Below, in pieces: positions 37,140 to 44,880 of a stretch of 64,000 bases of DNA. Source of the DNA: Oscillospiraceae bacterium (GTDB lineage Bacteria; Bacillota; Clostridia; Oscillospirales; Oscillospiraceae); contig JAFTMI010000029.1 of the NCBI GenBank assembly GCA_017452505.1, forward strand, positions 78,030-142,029. The letters run 5' to 3'. Each line of letters opens with the position of its first letter. Within the stretch, counting starts at the first letter, position 1. The notes under the pieces were generated by a model, which saw only the letters and a program-made list of their open reading frames with translations, had not been told where the DNA came from and did not search any database. A program made the translations under genes and the position numbers.

Positions 37140-37529
37140 TTACTTTTCGACGATCTCCAGGATCTCCATAGGACAGGCCTTCACGCAAATACCGCAAGCG
37201 ATGCACTTAGCAGCGGGGCTATCAGCCTTGGGAGCTACCATAACCTTCATTGGGCAGGCTTCCACGCACTTGCCGCAGGAGGTACACAGTTTCTTATTGA
37301 TCATATACACACCGGTCTTGGGGTTCTGGGTGATCGCACCGGACTCACAGACCTTAGCACATTTACCGCACTGGATGCAGGTCATGGGCTTGGCTGCGCC
37401 GTTCTTCTCAATGATCTGAATGCAGGACAGATCCTGGTGAAATTCCTTGAAGAACGCCTCAGAGCAAGCTGCAACGCACTGCAGGCAAGCCATACACTCG
37501 GCACCCTTTTTCACAGAAAGCTTTTTCAT
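37140..37529 (-). CDS. Ferredoxin-like protein with four Cys clusters
   Basis: Soluble iron-sulfur electron carrier or electron-transfer subunit of 129 residues. Four CxxCxxCxxxC-type motifs are visible: CMACLQCVAAC near 13, CIQCGKCAKVC near 51, CTSCGKCVEAC near 82 and CIACGICVKAC near 108, the last three followed by typical small or Pro residues. Up to four [4Fe-4S] clusters are possible; the first motif lacks the following proline. The fold resembles HycB/DmsB-type subunits, but no catalytic partner is adjacent, so it is transcribed alone. Start ATG follows AGGAGA; the promoter is at 37567-37595. Electron partner unknown; nifJ in this window makes reduced ferredoxin. Confidence 0.88.
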   Translation of the reverse strand: MKKLSVKKGAECMACLQCVAACSEAFFKEFHQDLSCIQIIEKNGAAKPMTCIQCGKCAKVCESGAITQNPKTGVYMINKKLCTSCGKCVEACPMKVMVAPKADSPAAKCIACGICVKACPMEILEIVEK

Positions 37530-37566
37530 AAGAGAAAATTCTCCTTTGTCATTTATTTTCTGTTAC

Positions 37567-37595
37567 ATTATACTCCAAACTTTTTTAAATATCAA
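37567..37595 (-). promoter_or_regulatory. Sigma-A promoter of the ferredoxin gene
   Basis: TTGATA, 17-bp spacer, TATAAT on the minus strand. Confidence 0.8.
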
Positions 37596-37654
37596 TGGTT
37601 ATTTGATAATATTTTTACAGGAAACACGCAAATTTCCTGTCTAAGTACGCAAGC

Positions 37655-37676
37655 GCTGGAAATACTACTGTTGAAA
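37655..37676 (+). promoter_or_regulatory. Shared 22-bp element upstream of the small lipoprotein gene (copy 1)
   Basis: Matches 38066-38087 at 18 of 22 positions, including an unbroken AATACTA core. The core with its preceding GG fits the -10 pattern GGNNANANTR known for forespore sigma-F promoters in Bacillus. No convincing -35 was found, so the promoter role is inferred. Confidence 0.4.
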
Positions 37677-37696
37677 TCTAAAAAAGGAGAATGCAT

Positions 37697-37975
37697 ATGA
37701 AGAAACTCATCGTTTTTACTTTTGTACTTGCTTTGGCCTTTTCTCTGTGCGCCTGCGCCTGCAGCAAGAACACATTGGATCCTACTGAAACCACCGGTGC
37801 AAACGCAACAACAGCACCCACGACTGACACAGTTATGCCCACTACAGAAATGACCATCCCTGTTCCCCAGACCAATGTTCCCGATCCCGGCATCAACACT
37901 GATCCCACCCATATCCCTGACAGCACTGACAGTACAGATGCTACCATGATGCCCCGGAACGGAATCCTGGGGTGA
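37697..37975 (+). CDS. Small Thr/Pro-rich lipoprotein
   Basis: Unrecognised 92-residue protein. Signal peptide MKKLIVFTFVLALAFSLCAC with a Cys cluster; the most likely lipidated residue is Cys20 (LCAC). The mature part is low-complexity Thr/Pro/Asp-rich (TTAPTTDTVMPTTEMT) without a fold signature, resembling a surface spacer. AAGGAGA lies 6 bases before ATG 37697; the ATG at 37691 is too close to it. It has its own terminator, and its upstream element resembles that of the next gene. Confidence 0.7.
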   Translation: MKKLIVFTFVLALAFSLCACACSKNTLDPTETTGANATTAPTTDTVMPTTEMTIPVPQTNVPDPGINTDPTHIPDSTDSTDATMMPRNGILG

Positions 37976-37977
37976 CA

Positions 37978-38013
37978 GAAAGCCAGGATGGGCAAGCGCA
38001 CATCCTGGCTTTT
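37978..38013 (+). terminator. Terminator of the small lipoprotein gene
   Basis: Stem AAAGCCAGGATG with CATCCTGGCTTT around a 10-base loop, then TTTT. Confidence 0.8.
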
Positions 38014-38065
38014 CATTCAAACAGTTACATAGGTGAGAAACCTTTCCTCTTGTGTTTCCCCAACA

Positions 38066-38087
38066 GCGGGGAATACTAATGTCGAAA
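38066..38087 (+). promoter_or_regulatory. Shared 22-bp element upstream of the 58-residue gene (copy 2)
   Basis: Second copy of the element at 37655-37676; it contains GGGAATACTA, again a GGNNANANTR match. The ribosome binding site follows at once, so a transcript starting here would have a very short leader. Confidence 0.4.
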
Positions 38088-38099
38088 GGAGGCGATCGT

Positions 38100-38276
38100 A
38101 TGCATTTAAAAGGTTTGGCTATTGCGGTTGGTGTGGGCGCGGCGGTAGGTGCTGTGGCGATCTTAACCATGCCCAAGAATAATCCCACCCGTCGTTTGGC
38201 TGCAAAAGCGGCTGACAAAATGGAAGATATGACCTGGAAGCTTTCCAACAAACTCACTGACGAATTTGACCTGTAA
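38100..38276 (+). CDS. Small YtxH-like membrane protein
   Basis: 58-residue protein. One glycine/alanine-rich hydrophobic helix near residues 4-22 is followed by a basic and amphipathic tail (RRLAAKAADKMEDMTWKLSN). This layout is like YtxH-type small membrane proteins, but no domain can be claimed. AAAGGAGG lies 7 bases before ATG 38100, and the upstream frame (from 38052) has no site. No function is known. Confidence 0.65.
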   Translation: MHLKGLAIAVGVGAAVGAVAILTMPKNNPTRRLAAKAADKMEDMTWKLSNKLTDEFDL

Positions 38277-38285
38277 TACAGTAAA

Positions 38286-38309
38286 CACCCCCGACCGCAG
38301 TCGGGGGTG
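38286..38309 (-). terminator. Hairpin between the 58-residue gene and clpE-like
   Basis: 10-bp GC-rich stem (38286-38295 with 38300-38309), CGCA loop. Only TTT follows on the minus strand, so it is a weak terminator for the clpE-like gene; nothing T-rich follows on the plus strand. Confidence 0.6.
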
Positions 38310-38313
38310 CAGA

Positions 38314-40587
38314 TTATTTGGCAGATATTTTGATCTCGCTGTTTTTTACAGTAATTTTAATAGCAGAAATGGGCTTTTCAAAGGAATCAATGATCTTCTC
38401 GCTGATGGGATCTTCCAGGCTGCGCTGGATCTCTCTGCGGAGATTCCGGGCGCCATAGGTCACAGAATAGGCCTTATCCACCAAATATTTGCGAACCTCT
38501 TCGTCCCAGGTAAGCTTCAAACCGCGGTTTTCCAGGCTCTGCCGCAGTTCTTCCAGCATAATGTCCGCAATACCAAGGAAATTCTCTTCTGTCAAGCGGT
38601 TGAAGGAAACGATCTCATCCACTCGGTTAATAAACTCAGGCCGCAGGAACTCCCGCAGGGCATTCATGGTCTTTTCCTTGACCATCTCATTATCGGTTCG
38701 GCCAAAGCCCAAACCGCCCACACGGCCCTCAGAACCGGCATTGGAGGTCATGACGATAATGGCATTTTCAAAATTCACGACACGCCCCTGGGCATCGGTG
38801 ATACGGCCGTCATCCAGCACCTGCAGAAGAATGTTCAGCACATCCGGGTGGGCCTTTTCGATCTCGTCGAACAACACCACAGAATACGGCTTTCTGCGGA
38901 TCTTCTCTGTCAGCTGGCCTGCTTCATCATAGCCAATATAACCGGGAGGCGAACCGATCAGCTTGGAAACAGTATGCTTCTCCATAAACTCCGTCATATC
39001 CAGCCGAATTAGAGAATCCACAGAATCAAACATATCGTTTGCGAGGCATTTCACCAATTCTGTCTTACCCACACCGGTAGGACCGACAAAGATAAAGGAA
39101 ACAGGCTTCTTCTTGGGGCTGATGCCCACGCGATTTCTGCGAATTGCCTTGGCAACAGTTTCCACAGCCTCGTCCTGGCCGACAATATGCTCCTTCAGCC
39201 GGTCAGCAAGTCCCTTAAGCTGCTGATACTCCTGTGCCTTGATCTTGCTGGCAGGAATTTTGGTCCACAGCTCAATAATCCGAGCTAAATTCTCAATGGT
39301 AACAGCCGGCGCAGGAATTTTCTCCAGTTCTTCGATCTCCGCTGCCAATTGGCACAGCTTGCTGCGGATGGTTGCCAGGCGCTCATAATGCTCGTTTTCC
39401 GTATCCTCGGTAAGCATTCGCAGCTCCAGCTCGTAATCATCCCGTTCCTTCTTTAATTCAGCACGACGGGAAATCTCCTCGCAGCGCAGGTTCACATCGG
39501 AACAAGCTTCATCCAATAAGTCGATTGCCTTATCCGGCAGGAAACGGTCGGTGATATAGCGCTCGGACAGGATAACACACTGCCGGGCGATCTCTGGAGA
39601 AACCACAACACCGTGGAACTCAGCATAGGCCTTGGAAACACCCTGCATAATTTGGCAAGCCTCCTCGATGGTAGGCTCAGCCACAGACACCGGTTGGAAG
39701 CGGCGCTCCAATGCAGCGTCCTTCTCAATGTGCTTATGGTATTCATTGAAGGTAGTCGCACCGATCACCTGGATCTCACCGCGGGACAAGGCGGGCTTTA
39801 GAATATTGGCCGCATTCATAGAGCCTTCTGCATCACCGGCACCAACCAGGTTATGGACCTCGTCGATCACTAAGATAATGTTACCGCAGGCCTTTACCTC
39901 AGCGATCAAGCCCTTCATTCGGCTCTCAAACTGGCCACGGAACTGTGTGCCTGCCACAAGTGCGGTCAAATCCAGCAGAAGAACTTCCTTATTCCGCAGG
40001 TTGTAGGGCACTTTGCCTGCAACGATCCGCTGGGCAAGACCCTCCGCAATAGCAGTTTTACCAACACCGGGCTCACCAATCAGGCAGGGATTATTCTTCT
40101 GACGACGATTCAAAATTTGAATCACCCGTTCAGTCTCCTCATCTCTGCCAATCACAGGATCCATCTTGCCTTCACGGGCGCGACCGGTAAGATTCAGACA
40201 GTAGTTGTCCAGGAATTTATGCTTACTGTTTTTTTCCTTCTTGGACTTTTGTTCCTTATCGGTTTCCTGCTTCGGCTCCATTTCGCCCTTCTGCGCGCCC
40301 ATATTCTCCAGCAGCTGGTTCAGCATTGGGAATGTGGCAGTGCGGCCTTCGGTCTCGTCCTCTTCTCCATCCATCTGACCGAACATATTGCTCATTTCAT
40401 CGGAAAGATTATCAAGATCTTCATCTGAAAAGCCCATTTGCTTCACAGCCGCATCGATCTGAGGAATACCCAGAGAACGGGCGCATTTGATACAATAGCC
40501 CTCATTCATGCTCACGCCGTTTTCAATCTTTGTTATAAAGACAACGGCCATATTCTTCTTACATTTGGTACACAACTTTGGCTGCAT
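38314..40587 (-). CDS. clpE: ClpE-like ATP-dependent Clp protease ATPase
   Basis: Hsp100/ClpC-E class unfoldase, expected to work with ClpP. 757 residues. N-terminal treble-clef-like zinc site with C6/C9 and C32/C35 (LCTKCKKN and YCIKCARS), an acidic linker, then AAA module 1 with Walker A GEPGVGKT at 171-178, an M-domain coiled coil (about 380-440, [11 protein letters not shown]), AAA module 2 with GPTGVGKTE near 508, and the sensor region. The zinc finger in place of the double Clp-N repeat points to ClpE rather than ClpC. ATG 40587 is chosen because the earlier frame to 40677 has no site. No CtsR-like heptad repeat was seen upstream. Confidence 0.85.
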   Translation of the reverse strand: MQPKLCTKCKKNMAVVFITKIENGVSMNEGYCIKCARSLGIPQIDAAVKQMGFSDEDLDNLSDEMSNMFGQMDGEEDETEGRTATFPMLNQLLENMGAQKGEMEPKQETDKEQKSKKEKNSKHKFLDNYCLNLTGRAREGKMDPVIGRDEETERVIQILNRRQKNNPCLIGEPGVGKTAIAEGLAQRIVAGKVPYNLRNKEVLLLDLTALVAGTQFRGQFESRMKGLIAEVKACGNIILVIDEVHNLVGAGDAEGSMNAANILKPALSRGEIQVIGATTFNEYHKHIEKDAALERRFQPVSVAEPTIEEACQIMQGVSKAYAEFHGVVVSPEIARQCVILSERYITDRFLPDKAIDLLDEACSDVNLRCEEISRRAELKKERDDYELELRMLTEDTENEHYERLATIRSKLCQLAAEIEELEKIPAPAVTIENLARIIELWTKIPASKIKAQEYQQLKGLADRLKEHIVGQDEAVETVAKAIRRNRVGISPKKKPVSFIFVGPTGVGKTELVKCLANDMFDSVDSLIRLDMTEFMEKHTVSKLIGSPPGYIGYDEAGQLTEKIRRKPYSVVLFDEIEKAHPDVLNILLQVLDDGRITDAQGRVVNFENAIIVMTSNAGSEGRVGGLGFGRTDNEMVKEKTMNALREFLRPEFINRVDEIVSFNRLTEENFLGIADIMLEELRQSLENRGLKLTWDEEVRKYLVDKAYSVTYGARNLRREIQRSLEDPISEKIIDSFEKPISAIKITVKNSEIKISAK

Positions 40588-40618
40588 ACGATTCTCACAA
40601 CCTTTCTTCCGGTACAAT

Positions 40619-40648
40619 ATCATAGTTTCACCGGAAAAGGAAAAACAA
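40619..40648 (-). promoter_or_regulatory. Possible promoter of the clpE-like gene
   Basis: TTGTTT, 18-bp spacer, TATGAT on the minus strand; moderate match in the 62-bp gap after truA. Confidence 0.4.
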
Positions 40649-40649
40649 T

Positions 40650-41432
40650 TTATGAATTTTTGAGTAATGGCGTACATTCAAATTTATCCAGTCCGTCATC
40701 ATACCACAGGTGGGTCATATAAAGGCCACCTGCCGGCACGGTAGGACCGGCTGCAGTTCGGTTTCCCTCTAAAAGGATTTTGGCAATCTGCTCCGGGGGG
40801 AATTTTCCCTCAGCGGCATAGACCACTGTGCCCACAATAACCCGTGCCATATTGTACAAAAATCCGTTAGCGCAAACTTTTATTTCGATGATATCACCCT
40901 TGCGCTCTACATTGCAGTAATACACTGTGCGGACTGTAGATTTTACATCCGTTCCAACACTGCGGACAGCGGCAAAATCGTGAGTGCCAATAAACTGGTC
41001 TGCCGCACTCTGCATCACAGTTTCGTCAAGATGCTTGGGATAAAACCAAGCTCTGTTCACATAGAATGGATCTCTCAGACGGGAGTTATAAATCGTGTAG
41101 GTATATTCCTTGCGGACACAAGAGCCAATTGCGTTAAAGTTTTCATTCACCTCAAACGCCTTTGTCACAGCAATATCAATGGGCAAATGGGTATTTAGCG
41201 CATAGGGTAATCGATCTACCGGAATAGTTGATTCCGTTCGGAAATTTGCCACATAGCACCGGGCATGAACACCGGCATCCGTCCGACCGCAGCCGGTTAC
41301 ATGAACCGGGTGGTTTACCACCATTTCGATGGCTTTTTCCAATGTTTGTTGGACAGTGGCCAGGTTTTTTTGTGTCTGCCAGCCGTGGTAGGCAGTTCCC
41401 TCATAAGTCAAAAACAATGCAATATTGCGCAT
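40650..41432 (-). CDS. truA: tRNA pseudouridine(38-40) synthase
   Basis: Converts uridines 38-40 of the tRNA anticodon arm to pseudouridine. 260 residues, with catalytic Asp52 in GCGRTDAGVHARCY, N-terminal LTYEGTAYHGWQTQ and the C-terminal RVIVGTVVYAAEGK stretch. Start ATG 41432 follows GAGGT; the frame is open to 41465 inside ecfT. It follows ecfT by 7 bp; ecfA-ecfA-ecfT-truA is the standard Firmicute order. Confidence 0.97.
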   Translation of the reverse strand: MRNIALFLTYEGTAYHGWQTQKNLATVQQTLEKAIEMVVNHPVHVTGCGRTDAGVHARCYVANFRTESTIPVDRLPYALNTHLPIDIAVTKAFEVNENFNAIGSCVRKEYTYTIYNSRLRDPFYVNRAWFYPKHLDETVMQSAADQFIGTHDFAAVRSVGTDVKSTVRTVYYCNVERKGDIIEIKVCANGFLYNMARVIVGTVVYAAEGKFPPEQIAKILLEGNRTAAGPTVPAGGLYMTHLWYDDGLDKFECTPLLKNS

Positions 41433-41439
41433 AACTACC

Positions 41440-42246
41440 TCACAAGCCAAAGGATGCTGCCACAATCACACCGGAAAGAAGCATAAGCAGGATCAAGTAC
41501 GCAAAATAATCCCGTCTGCGATAGCGCAGCAGTTTCATTTTTGTACGGCCCTCGCCGCCTTGATAGCAACGGCATTCCATAGCTGTTGCCAATTCGTCAG
41601 CACGGCGGAAGGCACTGATAAACAGCGGCACTAAAATCGGCACAAGCGCTTTCACCCGTTTCAAAACGCTGCCTGTTTCAAAATCGGCGCCTCTTGCCTT
41701 TTGGGCGGAAATGATTTTATCTGTTTCCTCGATCAATGTAGGAATAAAGCGCAGAGCAATGCACATCATCATAGCCAGTTCATGAACCGGTACACGGATC
41801 TTCTTCAGCGGTGACAACAAGGATTCCAGACCATCAGTCAACTGAATAGGAGATGTGGTATAGGTCATTAGGAAGGTTGCGGAAATCAGCATTAAAATTC
41901 GCGCAACCATAAAAAACGCCCGAATAACGCCCTCTAATGTAATGGTGATCTTCCAAAAAGCAACCAAAACTGTTTCACCGCCGTTAAACAGCAGATTCAA
42001 AAGACCGGTGAATATTAGGATGAAGATCAGCGGTTTCATGCCCTTAAGCAAGGCTTTTACAGGAATCTTAGACAACGCCACCATTACGATCAGAAATGCC
42101 AGCATGATCCCATAAGACACCCAACTGGCCGCTGTAAACAGCGCAACGATGTATATGATAAGCCCAACCAACTTGGTTCTTGGGTCCATACGGTGAATCA
42201 CAGAATTTCCCGGGAAATACTGACCAAGGGTAATGTCTTTAAGCAT
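41440..42246 (-). CDS. ecfT: Energy-coupling factor transporter transmembrane protein EcfT
   Basis: Membrane scaffold of the group II ECF vitamin/micronutrient importer; it links the two ATPases to interchangeable S components. 268 residues with about six membrane helices. The cytoplasmic coupling helices carry SAQKARGAD near 180 and MECRCYQGGEGRTK near 225, the two Ala-Arg-Gly-type contact motifs (the second reads QGGEGR). Start ATG 42246 has GGAGGGG 7 bases upstream and overlaps ecfA2 by 8 bp. No S component is encoded nearby, as usual for shared modules. Confidence 0.95.
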   Translation of the reverse strand: MLKDITLGQYFPGNSVIHRMDPRTKLVGLIIYIVALFTAASWVSYGIMLAFLIVMVALSKIPVKALLKGMKPLIFILIFTGLLNLLFNGGETVLVAFWKITITLEGVIRAFFMVARILMLISATFLMTYTTSPIQLTDGLESLLSPLKKIRVPVHELAMMMCIALRFIPTLIEETDKIISAQKARGADFETGSVLKRVKALVPILVPLFISAFRRADELATAMECRCYQGGEGRTKMKLLRYRRRDYFAYLILLMLLSGVIVAASFGL

Positions 42247-43102
42247 GGGCATTCCCCTCCTTCAGCTGCCGCAGGACTTTTATCGCCTGATCCATGGTAA
42301 ATACAGGCTCAACCGGCAAACCCAATTTCCGTAACTGCAAAAACAGCTTTGTGATCTCGGGAATATCCAAACCCATATCCACCAGCTCCTGCGCTCTGGT
42401 AAACACCTGCTCGGGAGTGCCGTCCATAGCCAGCGTGGCATCATTCATCACAAGCAATCGGTCGGCAAGGCGGGCAACATCGTTCATAGAATGGCTGACC
42501 ATCATAATGGTTGCATTCTTGCTTCTGCGGTAGGCTTCGATGTTGGAAAGTACCTCTTCCCTGCCCTCCGGGTCCAGTCCGGCGGTGGGTTCGTCCAAAA
42601 CAAGAACTTCCGGTTCCATTGCGATCACACCAGCAATGGCAACACGCCGCTTCTGTCCACCGGACAAATCAAAAGGCGATACCTCCAGCTGCTCATCGCT
42701 AAGGCCCACCAATTTGGCCGCTTCCCGGACACGGCGATCGATCTCTACCGACTTAAGACCCATATTCTTTGGACCAAAAGCAATATCCTTATATACCGTT
42801 TCCTCGAAGAGCTGATACTCCGGGTACTGGAACACCAATCCCACACGGAAACGGCTCAGCCGGGTAACTTTTTTATCAGACCAAATATCCACACCGTCCA
42901 ATAAAATCTCACCGGTTTCCGGTTTTAGCAAGCCATTCAAATGCTGCATCAAGGTGGACTTACCCGATCCGGTATGTCCGATCACACCGATAAACTCACC
43001 ACGCTCCACAGCAAAGGAAATATTATCCAACGCCTTGTGGGCAAAGGGCGTACCGATGCTATAAGTATGACTTAAGTTTCTAACCTCTAAAATAGGCGCC
43101 AC
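42239..43102 (-). CDS. ecfA2: Energy-coupling factor ATPase EcfA2
   Basis: ABC ATPase of the ECF module, 287 residues. Walker A GHTGSGKST near 42, Q-loop VFQYPEYQLFEETV near 93, signature LSGGQKRR near 145, Walker B VLVLDEPTAGLDPEGRE near 165, and the switch His in MVSHSMNDV. The start is GTG 43102 with AGGAGG upstream. It lies 19 bp after ecfA1. Confidence 0.96.
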   Translation of the reverse strand: MAPILEVRNLSHTYSIGTPFAHKALDNISFAVERGEFIGVIGHTGSGKSTLMQHLNGLLKPETGEILLDGVDIWSDKKVTRLSRFRVGLVFQYPEYQLFEETVYKDIAFGPKNMGLKSVEIDRRVREAAKLVGLSDEQLEVSPFDLSGGQKRRVAIAGVIAMEPEVLVLDEPTAGLDPEGREEVLSNIEAYRRSKNATIMMVSHSMNDVARLADRLLVMNDATLAMDGTPEQVFTRAQELVDMGLDIPEITKLFLQLRKLGLPVEPVFTMDQAIKVLRQLKEGNAHA

Positions 43103-43121
43103 TTTTCTAACCTCCTGTGGG

Positions 43122-43967
43122 TCAGGCCTTCAAAGTTTCACAAAGTACCTGCGCACATTCTTCTGCATTCAATCGATCCAAGGGAAGGTCAAAGCCGCAA
43201 GCATTTAATTTGCTGCACAGTTCCACTGTCTCCGGAGCTGCCAATCCCATGCTGTGAAGCTTCTCAATCTGAGAGAATACTTCCCGGGGTGTGCCATCCA
43301 AAGCCACCTTTCCCTTGTCCAGTACCACCACACGCTGGGCTTGAGCAGCCTCATCCATATGGTGGGTTATTAAAATTACAGTAATTCCTTTTTCGCTGTT
43401 CAGCCTTTTGACCGTTTCCATCACTTCAGCACGGCCTTTGGGGTCCAGCATTGCGGTAGGCTCATCCAGCACAATGCACTTGGGCTCCATCGCGATCACA
43501 CCGGCAATGGCTACCCTCTGCTTCTGTCCGCCGGACAGAAGGTGGGGCGCATGGTTGCGGTATTTATACATATCAACCAGCTTCAACGCCGTATCCACCC
43601 GCTGGCGGATCACAGGCGAAGAAATACCTAAATTCTCCGGAGCAAAGGCTACATCTTCCTCCACAACATTGGCAACGATCTGATTGTCCGGATTCTGGAA
43701 CACCATACCGACTGTTTTGCGGATCTGTATCAGTTTTTCTTCGTCCGAAGTGTCAAGCCCCCAAACATATACCTTGCCTCCACTTGGCAAAAGAATGCTG
43801 TTAAAGTGCTTGGCGAGGGTGGATTTTCCGCATCCGTTGCTACCTAAAACGGCGACAAAACTGCCTTCATCAATGGATAGATCAAGTTCCTCGAACACGG
43901 CAACGCCGGGTGCATCATCCACGCCCGGATAAGTATATGCCAATTTTTCTGCAGTAATTGCACGCAT
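43122..43967 (-). CDS. ecfA1: Energy-coupling factor ATPase EcfA1
   Basis: Second ABC ATPase of the ECF module, 281 residues. Walker A GSNGCGKST near 41, Q-loop VFQNPDNQIVANVVEEDVAF (in part) near 90, signature LSGGQKQR near 142, Walker B CIVLDEPTAMLDPKGR near 162, switch His in LITHHMDEA. The QNPDNQ motif and ecfA1-ecfA2 order set the assignment. Start ATG 43967 follows AGGAGG; the longer frame to 44126 overlaps the methyltransferase gene. Confidence 0.96.
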   Translation of the reverse strand: MRAITAEKLAYTYPGVDDAPGVAVFEELDLSIDEGSFVAVLGSNGCGKSTLAKHFNSILLPSGGKVYVWGLDTSDEEKLIQIRKTVGMVFQNPDNQIVANVVEEDVAFAPENLGISSPVIRQRVDTALKLVDMYKYRNHAPHLLSGGQKQRVAIAGVIAMEPKCIVLDEPTAMLDPKGRAEVMETVKRLNSEKGITVILITHHMDEAAQAQRVVVLDKGKVALDGTPREVFSQIEKLHSMGLAAPETVELCSKLNACGFDLPLDRLNAEECAQVLCETLKA

Positions 43968-43980
43968 ATTCTGCCTCCTG

Positions 43981-44847
43981 TCAAGGCGTCCAACGGCCGG
44001 TTGCGCCGCAAGGCAGCACCAAGCCGGTGGATTGCACCGGAAGGCCCAGTTCACCCACAGCGGTACTACCGCCGTAGACATTGCCAAACACCACATCCGA
44101 TGCATAGCCAACAGCGGAAGGTGCAAGACCGGTGGTATAAGAATTGATGATCACAAACAGCGGATTATCAGACAGAAGCTTCACAGTCTCCTGCAGGAAG
44201 GGATAAAAGCTGGTTTCCATCTTCCAAATCTCACCGCTGGGTCCCCGTCCATAGCTGGGCGGATCCATAATAATACCGTCATAACGGCGGCCGCGGCGAA
44301 TCTCTCTTTGAATAAATTTACCGCAATCGTCCACGATCCAATGTATGGGTCGGTCAGCAAGGCCGGATGCAGCAGCATTTTCCTTTGCCCAGGCCACCAT
44401 ACCCTTAGAAGCATCCACATGGTACACCTCTGCACCACCGGCTGCCGCAGCAAGCGTAGCACCACCGGAGTAGGCAAACAAATTCAGCACCCGGGTAGGA
44501 CGACCGGCAGACGCGATCTTATCCCGGATAAAGTCCCAGTTGGCTGCCTGCTCCGGGAACACGCCGGTATGCTTAAAATTCATAGGTTTCACATTAAAAG
44601 TCAAATAGTCCTTATAGTGAATCTGCCAACGCTCCGGCAGGTGGTGGTCAGACCAATGGCCGCCACCTGTAGAAGATCGAATATACCGGGCATCATATTT
44701 TTTCCAGGCAGGATGGCAGTGGGGTGTATCCCAAATCACCTGAGGGTCTGGGCGAACCAGGGTGTACTTCCCCCACCTCTCCAGGCGTTCACCGCCTGCA
44801 GTGTCCAAAACCTCATATTCCTTCCATTCATCGGAAATCCAAATCAT
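43981..44847 (-). CDS. Class I SAM-dependent (rRNA-type) methyltransferase
   Basis: 288-residue methyltransferase of the PF10672 group, related to the catalytic domain of RlmI/RlmK. SAM-binding VLNLFAYSGGATLAAAAGGA (about 117-136), VYHVDASKGMVAWAKENAAA (in part), and the catalytic MDPPSYGRGP near 187, the m5C/m2G-type DPPxxG motif. No PUA domain is present. The RNA target is unknown. Start ATG 44847 follows AAGGAGA. It sits between PBP1A (33 bp upstream) and ecfA1 (13 bp downstream). Confidence 0.85.
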   Translation of the reverse strand: MIWISDEWKEYEVLDTAGGERLERWGKYTLVRPDPQVIWDTPHCHPAWKKYDARYIRSSTGGGHWSDHHLPERWQIHYKDYLTFNVKPMNFKHTGVFPEQAANWDFIRDKIASAGRPTRVLNLFAYSGGATLAAAAGGAEVYHVDASKGMVAWAKENAAASGLADRPIHWIVDDCGKFIQREIRRGRRYDGIIMDPPSYGRGPSGEIWKMETSFYPFLQETVKLLSDNPLFVIINSYTTGLAPSAVGYASDVVFGNVYGGSTAVGELGLPVQSTGLVLPCGATGRWTP

Positions 44848-44880
44848 CTGTTTCTCCTTTTGCGTCAATACACGCATATC

